This document shows, one piece after another, positions 52,005-60,121 of a DNA stretch of 64,000 nucleotides. The notes under the pieces are model-generated. The model worked only from the letters and a program-made list of their open reading frames with translations, searched no databases and was not told where the DNA came from. The position numbers were made by a program, and so were the translations under genes. Every line of letters begins with the position of its first letter. The stretch's first letter is position 1. The DNA is taken from assembly GCA_944392335.1 (NCBI GenBank), contig CALXWJ010000065.1, positions 1 to 64,000 on the forward strand, read 5' to 3'. The stretch comes from an uncultured Clostridia bacterium (GTDB lineage Bacteria > Bacillota > Clostridia > UBA1381).

Positions 52005-53156
52005 ATGAAATTTATAAAAAACAAAAGATTTAAGACAATTATAATTACGCGAAAAAATATAATTTTATTTTTATGCATTGCGGTTCTTATCTCTTTTTGT
52101 ATATTTGCGACGATCCATAAAAAAGATTCTTATTCTCCCGAGCAGTATACCTCTGCGGAGGATTTTCATAATATTATACTTTCCTCCGAGCTGCATACCG
52201 AGAGCGACGTATCAAAAGGTATAAAATATATTATCAATAAACTGCTTGGTTTTGATCTGTCCAAACCCGAAACAATTTTATACAATTACTCTTCGGAATT
52301 TGATGAAGCGGATGAAAACATCAATCCCCAAGACGTTATTTATCCTCAGCCAACCCCTTCTCCCGAACCCACGCCAATACCCTCGCCTCAGCCTGCGCAG
52401 GAAGAAGCAAAGCCGGTAGAAGAGATTTCTGTTGCTAAAGGATTGTCAATTTCAAATTCCGCAAATATCGCAGTAGACCCTCAGGAATTAATAAATGAAG
52501 ATTTGGGATTTTCATTGGATTCCGACGGTCCTCAGATTTTGATCGTACATACCCATACAACCGAAAGCTTTACAAATGATGATAAGGCGAAATATACCGC
52601 AACCGACAGTGACAGAAGCACAAACGAAGATGAAAACATATCGGCAGTGGGAAAAGCAATGTGCGAGGTTTTTGATCAAAGGGGGATACAGTATGTACAT
52701 GACGCAACAGTACACGACTACCCTTCATATAACGGCGCATATAACCGTTCAAAGGCTACCGTTCTTGCAAATCTTGAAAAATATCCGTCAATAAAAATTG
52801 TACTTGATGTTCACCGTGACGGTATAGTTCGTTCCGACGGAACAAAGGTCAAAGTTGCAAGTGATATAAACGGGACAAAAGCCGCACAGTGTATGTTTGT
52901 TGTTGGTTCCAATGTTGAACTTACTCATAATAACTGGCGGGAAAACATGAAACTTGCCTGCAAATTACAAAATAAAGCAAACGAGTTATACCCGGGACTT
53001 ATGCGTCCGATAAATCTCAGAAGCGAAAGATTTAATCAGCAGCTTTCGACAGGCGCTTTGATTTTAGAGGTCGGTTCCAACGGCAACACTCTTGAGGAGG
53101 CAGTGACAGGAGCAAAATATATGGCTGATGTCATAGCGTCCCTGTTCGGGTATTAA
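52005..53156 (+). CDS. spoIIP: Stage II sporulation protein P
   Basis: Membrane-anchored cell-wall hydrolase of 383 residues that, with SpoIID and SpoIIM, thins septal peptidoglycan during engulfment. A single N-terminal transmembrane segment (about 20-42) and a proline-rich linker (about 115-135, PTPSPEPTPIPSPQPA) precede the amidase/endopeptidase domain with VHTHTTESF, IVLDVHRDG and a C-terminal LILEVGSNGNTLEEA (Glu). AAGGAAG precedes the ATG. A CATACATA -10-like element (51905-51912) with CAATATA upstream could be a sigma-E promoter, but the 12-base spacing is short. Confidence 0.92.
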   Translation: MKFIKNKRFKTIIITRKNIILFLCIAVLISFCIFATIHKKDSYSPEQYTSAEDFHNIILSSELHTESDVSKGIKYIINKLLGFDLSKPETILYNYSSEFDEADENINPQDVIYPQPTPSPEPTPIPSPQPAQEEAKPVEEISVAKGLSISNSANIAVDPQELINEDLGFSLDSDGPQILIVHTHTTESFTNDDKAKYTATDSDRSTNEDENISAVGKAMCEVFDQRGIQYVHDATVHDYPSYNGAYNRSKATVLANLEKYPSIKIVLDVHRDGIVRSDGTKVKVASDINGTKAAQCMFVVGSNVELTHNNWRENMKLACKLQNKANELYPGLMRPINLRSERFNQQLSTGALILEVGSNGNTLEEAVTGAKYMADVIASLFGY

Positions 53157-53158
53157 AA

Positions 53159-53202
53159 AATGCCTGTATCGGCAGTTCATATATAACCGCCATACAGGCA
53201 TT
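53159..53202. terminator. Bidirectional terminator between spoIIP and the GH13 gene
   Basis: AATGCCTGTAT and ATACAGGCATT form an 11-base perfect stem with a further GGC/GCC-like inner stem, flanked by A and T runs on both sides. It serves both convergent genes. A sequence-related hairpin occurs at 59546-59583. Confidence 0.8.
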
Positions 53203-53233
53203 AAAATACTCAAGCCATATGAGAAATACAATC

Positions 53234-54541
53234 TTATATTTCGGCAACAACATATCCGTAGGGTTTAAATTCAACGGCATTTCCGATAATAACCGCATCA
53301 GATCGCATCAAGATATTATTAACGGTAATTTGGGTATTTACCTTAACCGGCTTATTTTTTGTGTTTACCGTTATCAGCAGTTTCTGATTTTCCGATACCT
53401 TTATATATGAAAGAACCTCATCAGGCGCATTATTATCCACCCATTTCATTTTTCCGTTTTTAAGAGCGTCACAGCTATGACGCAAGTTATGTATATTTTT
53501 TATAAATTTCATTCGGCGAATACCCTTTTCGGTAAAACCCGCCGACCAGTTGATACAGCTTCTTCTGCCGTAAAATCTGTTTGAAAACATATTATTTTCG
53601 GCATTATCGCAAACTTCATAACCATTCCACAAAAACGGCACGCCGTCAAAAGTATTTGTTACGACAAGCGCTGCCTCAACACCTCTGTCTGTCATTATAA
53701 TCTCATTTCTGTCTGATCCGCAGTCGCTTGCAGTATCGTGAGTATCTACGGTTCTTGTCAGCCTTGAGATATTTTCTCCGTACATATCCAGTTCTTCGTA
53801 ATATCTTTCTTTGAGCTTTGAGGCGCTCTCACCTCTTGCAAAAATATTAACAATACAGGAAGTCCATTCAAAACCGTAACCAATATTAAATACATCTTTT
53901 ATGTATTCCGGATTTCTGCCCTCATTAAGGGTAATAAGATTCGGAAAATTCTTTCTCAGCCTTTCAAAAGAGTCTTTCCAGAAGTCAAGGGGAACAGAAT
54001 CCCCCACATCACATCGAAAACCGTCAGCACCGTATTCTGTTATGAAGGTTTCCATATTTGTATAAAGATATTCGCGAAGTTCTTTACTGTCGAAATTTAA
54101 CCTTGCAAATGGCCATATATCCGGCACAAGAATTGTTCCGTCTTCATTTCTCACCACAAAATCCGTATGTTCTTCTACAAATACGGCTCCTTTTCCACAA
54201 TGGAGATACACCAAATCAAATAAAACCTTCAGTCCGCAGTTATGCGCTTCTTTAACAAATTCCTTTAAATCCTCGTTTGTTCCGTACTCTTCATCAACAT
54301 TAAAGTAATCAGCAATTTTATAGGGATTTTTGGGATTTCCCGTCTCCGATGCAATCTGACGAGGACTCCACGTCGATATGTCATCGTCATTTTCCTCAAC
54401 ACAAAAAGGGCATAGATAAACTATATCAACACCTAATGACGCGATATGCGGAAGCAATAATTTTGCTGCATTCAACGTTCCCTCCGGAGTAAAGCTTCGC
54501 AGTGCAAGCTGATAAATTATCAAATTACTTGTTTTTACCAT
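53234..54541 (-). CDS. GH13 alpha-amylase-family glycoside hydrolase
   Basis: Intracellular glucan-active enzyme of 435 residues. The (beta/alpha)8 barrel shows the GH13 blocks: YLCPFCVEEN, DLVYLHCG (region I variant), GFRCDVGDS (nucleophile Asp), TLNEGRNP (acid/base Glu) and TVDTHDTASD (transition-state Asp). A short C-terminal beta domain follows. There is no signal peptide. The ATG at 54541 is preferred over 54577 because GGAG lies seven bases before it and the upstream codons run through a GCCGCCGC/GCGGCGG hairpin. Substrate specificity (alpha-glucan or sucrose-type disaccharide) cannot be fixed. Confidence 0.85.
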   Translation of the reverse strand: MVKTSNLIIYQLALRSFTPEGTLNAAKLLLPHIASLGVDIVYLCPFCVEENDDDISTWSPRQIASETGNPKNPYKIADYFNVDEEYGTNEDLKEFVKEAHNCGLKVLFDLVYLHCGKGAVFVEEHTDFVVRNEDGTILVPDIWPFARLNFDSKELREYLYTNMETFITEYGADGFRCDVGDSVPLDFWKDSFERLRKNFPNLITLNEGRNPEYIKDVFNIGYGFEWTSCIVNIFARGESASKLKERYYEELDMYGENISRLTRTVDTHDTASDCGSDRNEIIMTDRGVEAALVVTNTFDGVPFLWNGYEVCDNAENNMFSNRFYGRRSCINWSAGFTEKGIRRMKFIKNIHNLRHSCDALKNGKMKWVDNNAPDEVLSYIKVSENQKLLITVNTKNKPVKVNTQITVNNILMRSDAVIIGNAVEFKPYGYVVAEI

Positions 54542-54551
54542 TTTAATCTCC

Positions 54552-54571
54552 ATTCCGCCGCCAATGCGGCG
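54552..54571 (-). promoter_or_regulatory. GC-rich hairpin upstream of the GH13 start
   Basis: CCGCCGC-CAAT-GCGGCGG lies a few bases upstream of the Shine-Dalgarno of the GH13 gene. It could limit ribosome access or mark a terminator for upstream transcripts. Confidence 0.4.
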
Positions 54572-54738
54572 GCACAAATCCTAACGTGTAAAAGAAGCAA
54601 GCAGATTGCCGTTTTGAGTGACGACGGCGTATGTGTATACTCCGAGTCACGAAAAAAGGTGAGATGCAAAGCTTATTTTTCACGTTATTCTCCTATCTGA
54701 ATTAAATGTTTGTATTATGTTACAACATTCCCCGTTTT

Positions 54739-55647
54739 TTACAGTGCGGACTGTGTATCGTTGGGATCTCCGTTTATCGCGAGATCGTATTCCAGCGACC
54801 AGTCAAGTCCGCGGTACTGTGCGGCACGTTCGTCCTTTTCAATGAACTCCATAAGCAGATCAAGCATTTCCTTTGTCCATGTGTTTTTATCTATCTGCGC
54901 TGTTGTGAATTTATTAAGAGTAATCATCTCAAAACCAAATAAGTCTTTAACCTGAGTTTTAGCCGCGCCTCCTACAACCTCTTCAACAAGATGGCTCGGA
55001 ATAAAAAGAACTCCTCCCCCTGCTCCGAAAACCACGTCACCGGGCAGGCATACAGCATTTCCGATTCTCGTTACCGTATTATAGCCTGTCATAATAAAAT
55101 TACGGATAGGTGTAGGATCTATACCGCGGTAATATACCTGAGTATTTTCAACCTTTTTCATCTGTTCGGTATCTCTTATGCCGCCCCAGATTACCGCCCC
55201 GCCGTTTTCATTTTTTGTTTTGTTTTTCAGTGCCGTTGTGAGATTTCCTCCGAGAAAGGTGCCCTTATATATTTTATCGTACATATCTATTACCGGCACA
55301 TCTCCCTCCACAAGATTATCAATTACCCATTGATTGTATGTACCGGTTCTGCCCTCTGATCTTCCTATATCCTTCACAACCGCATCTAAATCAGGGCGGA
55401 AAGGACAATAGGTTGCGGTAACCGCTCTGCCTATCAGCTTTCTTCCGTCATCATGGAGAATATGCAGTCTGCCCTCAAACTGACTTTCATATCCCTTTAC
55501 AAATATAGGTTTCCACACCTCCTCTAAGGTAAGCGTCTTTAATGCCTTTAAATATTTGTCTGCAACCTTGGGACGACCGTCATCAAATCTTTCTCCCTTC
55601 CATTGAGGAGTCAGTGCTATTATTTCATCTCTGTCGTTAAAATGCAT
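54739..55647 (-). CDS. RraA / HMG-aldolase-like family protein
   Basis: Protein of 302 residues of the RraA superfamily, whose enzymatic members (HMG/CHA aldolases) split pyruvate from 4-hydroxy-2-oxoacids. The signature GGIRDTEQM (Arg/Asp pair) and the IGNAVCLPGDVVFG...GVLFIP segment are present. The usual Asp-x-Asp-Gly before Val is AGGG here. It is longer than the ~160-residue RraA because of N- and C-terminal extensions. It is the last gene of the sugar-acid operon, 18 bases after the SDR. A pyruvate-releasing lyase at the end of the pathway is the likely role, not RNase E regulation. Confidence 0.8.
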   Translation of the reverse strand: MHFNDRDEIIALTPQWKGERFDDGRPKVADKYLKALKTLTLEEVWKPIFVKGYESQFEGRLHILHDDGRKLIGRAVTATYCPFRPDLDAVVKDIGRSEGRTGTYNQWVIDNLVEGDVPVIDMYDKIYKGTFLGGNLTTALKNKTKNENGGAVIWGGIRDTEQMKKVENTQVYYRGIDPTPIRNFIMTGYNTVTRIGNAVCLPGDVVFGAGGGVLFIPSHLVEEVVGGAAKTQVKDLFGFEMITLNKFTTAQIDKNTWTKEMLDLLMEFIEKDERAAQYRGLDWSLEYDLAINGDPNDTQSAL

Positions 55648-55665
55648 AATAAATTTTCCTTTCAG

Positions 55666-56394
55666 TTATAAACTCATACCTCCGTCCGCCTTTATATCTG
55701 TACCTGTAATATATCTGCCCTCATCAGAGCATAAAAGCAATACTGCAGGTGCAATATCATCGGGTTTTCCGATATAGCCGCAGGGAATACTCTCTAAAAC
55801 CTTCTTTTTAAAAGCAGTATCTTTCAGTGCCTCTTCATTTCTCGGAGTGTCGATTGTCCCCGGTGAAACATTGTTTACCGTTATTCCGTAAGGTGCTAAC
55901 AGGGAAGCAAAATTCTCTGTCATTTTCATCTGCGCGGCCTTTGAAATACCGTAAATGGATAATTGGGGATGCTGATTATATTGATTAACGCTTCCTATTG
56001 TCACAATTCTGCCCCAGCCTTTATTTTTCATGCCCTCCGTGTATTTTTTTATAAGGAAATAACTGCTTTTCACGTTGCAGTTCATCTGATTATCATACTC
56101 TTCCACAGAAAATTTATTCCATTCCCTTTTATATTGAATTGACGCATTCAGAACAAGTATGTCTATATCACCTGTTGTTTCATACAGAATGTCAATATCG
56201 TCAATATGCAGAAGATCAGCTCTTACGGGAACGGATTTCGGAATTTTTTTGCTTGCATTGACGCATTTTTCCATACTTGCTGCACCGTGCACAAAAATCT
56301 TTGCGCCCCGTTTTGCCAACAGGCTTGCAATTTCAAAGCCTATTCCCTGAGTCGAGCCTGTTACAAGAGCGCTTTTCCCCGTCAGATCAAACAT
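55666..56394 (-). CDS. Short-chain dehydrogenase/reductase
   Basis: Classical SDR of 242 residues: TGSTQGIGFEI cofactor motif, VLNAS, catalytic YGISK, Ser in VTIGSVNQY, and the C-terminal ITGTDIKADGG. It overlaps the metallo-hydrolase gene by eight bases and is followed closely by the RraA-like gene. Within the operon it probably oxidises a 2-keto-3-deoxy sugar acid produced by the dehydratase (inference from pathway logic). Confidence 0.88.
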   Translation of the reverse strand: MFDLTGKSALVTGSTQGIGFEIASLLAKRGAKIFVHGAASMEKCVNASKKIPKSVPVRADLLHIDDIDILYETTGDIDILVLNASIQYKREWNKFSVEEYDNQMNCNVKSSYFLIKKYTEGMKNKGWGRIVTIGSVNQYNQHPQLSIYGISKAAQMKMTENFASLLAPYGITVNNVSPGTIDTPRNEEALKDTAFKKKVLESIPCGYIGKPDDIAPAVLLLCSDEGRYITGTDIKADGGMSL

Positions 56395-57082
56395 TTTCCA
56401 ACACCTCTGTTATATCATATTCTTTGTTATATTCCATTTCAAAACCACATTTAAGACGTGATGTATATTTTTTCGGATCTTCGGTATTGCTTTCAAACAT
56501 TCCGTAATGATTTGGTATACCGATTTTTGGGTTAATTATTTTTGTAAGTTTAACAGCCTCATCAACATTCATATTGCCAAGTTTACCGTTAATGCATATA
56601 AACATAATATCTATATTATATTCAGACAGCTTTTCGAGCCTTTTATTATATTCCGTATCGCCCGAAAAATACATTGTTATATCTTTATACCTTACAATAA
56701 CACCCACCGCAGGGACTGTGTGATCCGCATAGGTGGACTCCAGTCTGAAATTACCGATTGTGACGGTCTTTCCCTCATCAAAAGGCTCAAATTTTGTCAC
56801 TCCGCATTTTGTAAGCTGATTTTCCGCATCGGCAGGAGCCAAAAAAATCATATTGTCTTTTTTCATAAGTGGAATCGCATCAATATCCAAGTGATCCAAA
56901 TGATTATGAGTGCATATAACAACATCACTTTTTAATTCTTCCGGCAAAAACGGTGCATCTACCATTCTTTTACGCTGTGCCACACGCTCTACAACATCCG
57001 AAAGATAGGGATCAATACATATTTCCGTTGTGCCGTCCTTTAAAATATATCCGCTTTGTCCGATCCATTTTATTGTAAACAT
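56387..57082 (-). CDS. Metallo-beta-lactamase-fold hydrolase (UlaG/UPF0173-like)
   Basis: Metal-dependent hydrolase of 231 residues. The HxHxDH motif appears as CTHNHLDHLD, with further ligands in YADHTVPAVG and GDTEYNK, and a C-terminal NHYGMFE. The fold class includes UlaG, an L-ascorbate-6-phosphate lactonase, so a sugar-lactonase role would fit this operon (inference). The ATG at 57082 overlaps the stop of the dehydratase gene as TAATG, with GGGAGTGGAG upstream. Confidence 0.85.
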   Translation of the reverse strand: MFTIKWIGQSGYILKDGTTEICIDPYLSDVVERVAQRKRMVDAPFLPEELKSDVVICTHNHLDHLDIDAIPLMKKDNMIFLAPADAENQLTKCGVTKFEPFDEGKTVTIGNFRLESTYADHTVPAVGVIVRYKDITMYFSGDTEYNKRLEKLSEYNIDIMFICINGKLGNMNVDEAVKLTKIINPKIGIPNHYGMFESNTEDPKKYTSRLKCGFEMEYNKEYDITEVLENV

Positions 57083-58428
57083 TAACTCCACTCCCTGTCA
57101 TTTGCCCATTCACTGTTCCATTCGTCCGTGGGTTCCCAGATACCCGGATATTTATCGTGCACATGCTGTGCAATAAGCTCTTCATTTAAACTGTCAATCC
57201 CCAGTCCCGGCTTATTGGGAACATTTACAAATCCATCCTTAAACAGCGGATTTTCAATGCCTATGGCAAGATCATTCCACCAGGGGACGTCAACTGAATG
57301 AAATTCAACCGCAAGAACATTCTGTACTGCCGCCGCGGCATGAATTGCAGCCATGCAGGCAATGGGACTTTCCGCCATATGTATTGCCATTGCAACACCG
57401 TATTTTTCACACATATTTCCCAGCTTCTTCATTTCCATTTCACCGCCGACCGTCAATATGTCGGGATGAACCACAGAAACCCCTCCGTTTGCCATTAAAG
57501 GTTCAAAATTTTCCGCAAGATAAATATCTTCCCCTGTACAGATAGGTATATTGCAGCTGTTTGAGATTTTTTCATATTGACGGGTATAATGCCAGGGCGC
57601 AACATCCTCTATCCATGCTATATTGTATTTTTCAAGACGCTTTGCAAGCATAATACAATCCTGAACAGCTATGTGTCCGAGATGATCGATTGCAAGAGGT
57701 ATTTCATAACCTATTATACTTCTTGCCTCATTCACGTAATTTTCCAGATAATCTATTCCTTTTTGTGTCAGATGAATACCTGTGGCATAATGGGGAACAG
57801 TAAAAACTTCATAATTTTTACCCAGCATCATATCCATATCAACAGACCCCTTCTGATGATTGATTGCCTTCATGGAATATTTCTTTATATCCTCCAAAAG
57901 TCCGGCAGGGGCATTTAAACATCCGGGCTCATCAAGCATAAGTTCTATACCCAAATCCATTTTAAGAAAGGTGAATCCCTGTTTCATTCTTCTTTTAAGC
58001 GCATATCCCATATCTGTTCCGGTATGCTTTCCCTCAACGTCTGTATCACAGTACATTCTTACTTTATCCCGGAACTTTCCTCCAAGCATTTGCCAGACGG
58101 GCACTCCCCATGCCTTGCCGGCCAAATCCCAAAGTGCAATTTCAATGCCCGATACTCCGCCGCCCTGACGGGAATGACCGCCGAATTGCTTTATTCTTCT
58201 GAATAATTTATCCACATTACAGGGATTTTCTCCGATAAGTCTTGATTTCAGCATAAGTGCATAGGTAGTGCTTGACGCGTCCCTTACCTCTCCATAACCT
58301 ATTATTCCCTGATTTGTATAAATTTTAATAAGCGGACAATGTTTAGGCGCACCGTTTATATTCGCCACTCTGATGTCTGTTATTTTTAATTGCGAAGGCT
58401 CCGAAAATCTGTTTGCCTGTATCTCCAT
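57082..58428 (-). CDS. Mandelate racemase/enolase-superfamily sugar-acid dehydratase (ManD-like)
   Basis: Enzyme of 448 residues that probably removes water from an aldonic acid to give a 2-keto-3-deoxy acid. It has the N-terminal capping domain, then a barrel with metal ligands in LAIDHLGH, IEDVAPW and CTGEDIYL, a Lys in FLKMDLG and a His in AIHMAES. The long insert (about 180-235) and C-terminal WEPTDEWNSEW tail resemble gluconate/mannonate-type dehydratases. It is the first gene of the four-gene operon, divergent from an AraC regulator at 58652. Confidence 0.88.
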   Translation of the reverse strand: MEIQANRFSEPSQLKITDIRVANINGAPKHCPLIKIYTNQGIIGYGEVRDASSTTYALMLKSRLIGENPCNVDKLFRRIKQFGGHSRQGGGVSGIEIALWDLAGKAWGVPVWQMLGGKFRDKVRMYCDTDVEGKHTGTDMGYALKRRMKQGFTFLKMDLGIELMLDEPGCLNAPAGLLEDIKKYSMKAINHQKGSVDMDMMLGKNYEVFTVPHYATGIHLTQKGIDYLENYVNEARSIIGYEIPLAIDHLGHIAVQDCIMLAKRLEKYNIAWIEDVAPWHYTRQYEKISNSCNIPICTGEDIYLAENFEPLMANGGVSVVHPDILTVGGEMEMKKLGNMCEKYGVAMAIHMAESPIACMAAIHAAAAVQNVLAVEFHSVDVPWWNDLAIGIENPLFKDGFVNVPNKPGLGIDSLNEELIAQHVHDKYPGIWEPTDEWNSEWANDREWS

Positions 58429-58651
58429 ACTTTTCCTCCTTGACTTGTAAATCCGATTATGCTATACTGTAGCTATGTTTGATTTTATCATGTCATTATA
58501 AAAAATTCAACTATAATATTATGATATTTATCCACTATATTACGATAACATAAAAAATAGGCTATATTGTTGTCGGGGCTTTAAATATTACAGACAGCAA
58601 TCCTATTACCTTTCCTTATATTTCGCTATGGGCAGAAGGGCGGAACTTAAC

Positions 58652-59509
58652 ATGAAATTTGATGAATTAATAATGTATGGAAATACAGGTAATATAATTT
58701 TAAAAACATTCCATTCTACGGTATCCCCTGTAAAACGTGCATATAATGCACATCATCATACAGAATGTGAACTTTCTGTATTTACCGAAGGTAGCGGGAT
58801 ATATTCCGGACAGGGAAGGGAGTATGAATTTGATAAAGGCGATATTTTCCTATTCGGAAGTAATGAGGAACACTGTATTACGGCAATCAACCGGGAAATA
58901 AATCTGTTAAACATTCAATTTGAACCAAGAATTTTATGGGAACATTCAGAAAATATTGAACTTTTAAAATTATTTACCGCACGGAATAAAAATTTTTCAA
59001 ATAAATTTTCAAACTCAGATACAGATCTTTCAAAATATATATTTAATATTGAAAATGAATTACGTAATCAAAAGGCCGGATATAAGATAAAAGTAAAATA
59101 TCTCCTTCTGTCTGCGCTCATACATATTTTAAGAAATTATCCTTATATAAATACGGACGCTGTGATTACATCAGCAAACTCTACAGATCAGCTTATGAAT
59201 GCAATGCAGTATATAGATTCTAATCTGAATAATAAAATGACACTTAAAGATATTGCCGATACCGCCTGCATGGCACAGACATATTTTTCATATATTTTCA
59301 AAAAATTCAACGGCATCAGTCCGTGGGAATATATTACCATAAAAAGGGTGGAAAGAGCAATAGAAATGCTTAAAACGACCAATATGACAAAACTTGAAAT
59401 TGCCGAACAATGCGGTTTTTCCAGCGCATCAAATTTCTATAAAGCGTTTTTAAAAATAACCGGAAAAAAACCGAAAGATTATTGCAATAAAACTTATAAA
59501 CAGAATTAA
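58652..59509 (+). CDS. AraC-family transcriptional regulator
   Basis: Regulator of 285 residues with an N-terminal cupin sensor (HHHTECELSVFTEGSGIYSG) and a C-terminal AraC domain (LKDIADTACMAQTYFSYIFK; KLEIAEQCGFSSASNFYKAF), ending KKPKDYCNKTYKQN. The ATG at 58652 (AAGGGCGG upstream) is preferred over 58628, which has no ribosome-binding site. It diverges from the sugar-acid operon, its probable target. A copy of its last 14 codons survives at 60008-60052. Confidence 0.88.
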   Translation: MKFDELIMYGNTGNIILKTFHSTVSPVKRAYNAHHHTECELSVFTEGSGIYSGQGREYEFDKGDIFLFGSNEEHCITAINREINLLNIQFEPRILWEHSENIELLKLFTARNKNFSNKFSNSDTDLSKYIFNIENELRNQKAGYKIKVKYLLLSALIHILRNYPYINTDAVITSANSTDQLMNAMQYIDSNLNNKMTLKDIADTACMAQTYFSYIFKKFNGISPWEYITIKRVERAIEMLKTTNMTKLEIAEQCGFSSASNFYKAFLKITGKKPKDYCNKTYKQN

Positions 59510-59545
59510 AATGCTACGATTATTATTTCTGATAATATAAAAATG

Positions 59546-59583
59546 CCTGTATTAACGGTTCATGTTTAAACCCGCAATACAGG
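59546..59583. terminator. Terminator hairpin after the AraC gene
   Basis: CCTGTATT and AATACAGG form an eight-base stem around a loop containing ACGGTTCATGTTTAAACCCG, resembling the hairpin at 53159-53202. It can terminate the AraC transcript. Confidence 0.6.
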
Positions 59584-59594
59584 AAGTTGTTTAT

Positions 59595-59699
59595 TTAATA
59601 TGGTTCAAAAGCTGATAATATACTCTCGGGGGTAGTATCTTCAAAAATATTTTTTACTATCATTCCGTTAGCTTCGACAATTCCACCGTCATAAAGTGT
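59595..59699 (-). pseudogene. C-terminal remnant of a second solute-binding/SLH fusion gene
   Basis: The minus strand encodes LYDGGIVEANGMIVKNIFED and TTPESILSAFEPY then a stop, matching (apart from one Pro-to-Leu change) the C-terminus of the gene at 60122-61957. The visible differences in the shared part are mostly silent third positions. No upstream part of the gene remains. Confidence 0.8.
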
Positions 59700-59706
59700 A
59701 AAATAC

Positions 59707-59958
59707 TCATCTAATTAAATACGCAGCTTTTTCAAAATCTTTTTTATGAACATATATTTTATATTCATAAGAATAATCCGGATTTATTCCAAAAATTCCG
59801 GTATGTGCCCTGGTATTGCCAAAAAACGGCGCAGATTGAAGATTTGTTGTTTTTACAATATATTCAATGCCATTTTCAGAAAGAATACTGCGTACCTCTG
59901 CCTGACGCTTCATCTCCATTGTGATAATCAATTCCTTGCGATTAAACAGAGTAATCAT
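59707..59958 (-). CDS. DUF2007-like small protein
   Basis: Protein of 83 residues resembling the putative signal-transducing DUF2007 family: MEMKRQAEVRSILSENGIEY (ferredoxin-like fold start), then VHKKDFEKAAYLI at the C-terminus. GAAAGGAAAA lies before the ATG at 59958. It sits inside the duplication scar, between two gene remnants, so it may have arrived during the rearrangement. The function is unknown. Confidence 0.65.
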   Translation of the reverse strand: MITLFNRKELIITMEMKRQAEVRSILSENGIEYIVKTTNLQSAPFFGNTRAHTGIFGINPDYSYEYKIYVHKKDFEKAAYLIR

Positions 59959-60007
59959 ATCTATTTTCCTTTCATTTCAAGGTATTCGACAATTTTATAA
60001 ATATAAT

Positions 60008-60052
60008 AAAAAACCGAAGGATTATATCAATAAGACCTTTAAACAGAATTAA
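60008..60052 (+). pseudogene. C-terminal remnant of a second AraC gene
   Basis: Fourteen codons reading KKPKDYINKTFKQN then stop match the end of the AraC regulator at 58652-59509 (KKPKDYCNKTYKQN). No start or upstream AraC sequence is present. With the fragment at 59595-59699 it marks a former tandem copy of the AraC / binding-protein gene pair. Confidence 0.75.
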
Positions 60053-60121
60053 CCCCTGCAATTTAAAATATAAAAAGTATGTATTCCGATTTATCAGAGC
60101 CGAAATACAGGCATTGTTTAT

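Noticed and set aside
54580-54738. Possible small RNA between the GH13 and RraA-like genes (GTGAC...GTCAC pairing)
   Set aside because: The pairing is short and no promoter/terminator pair could be placed; nothing supports an RNA gene.
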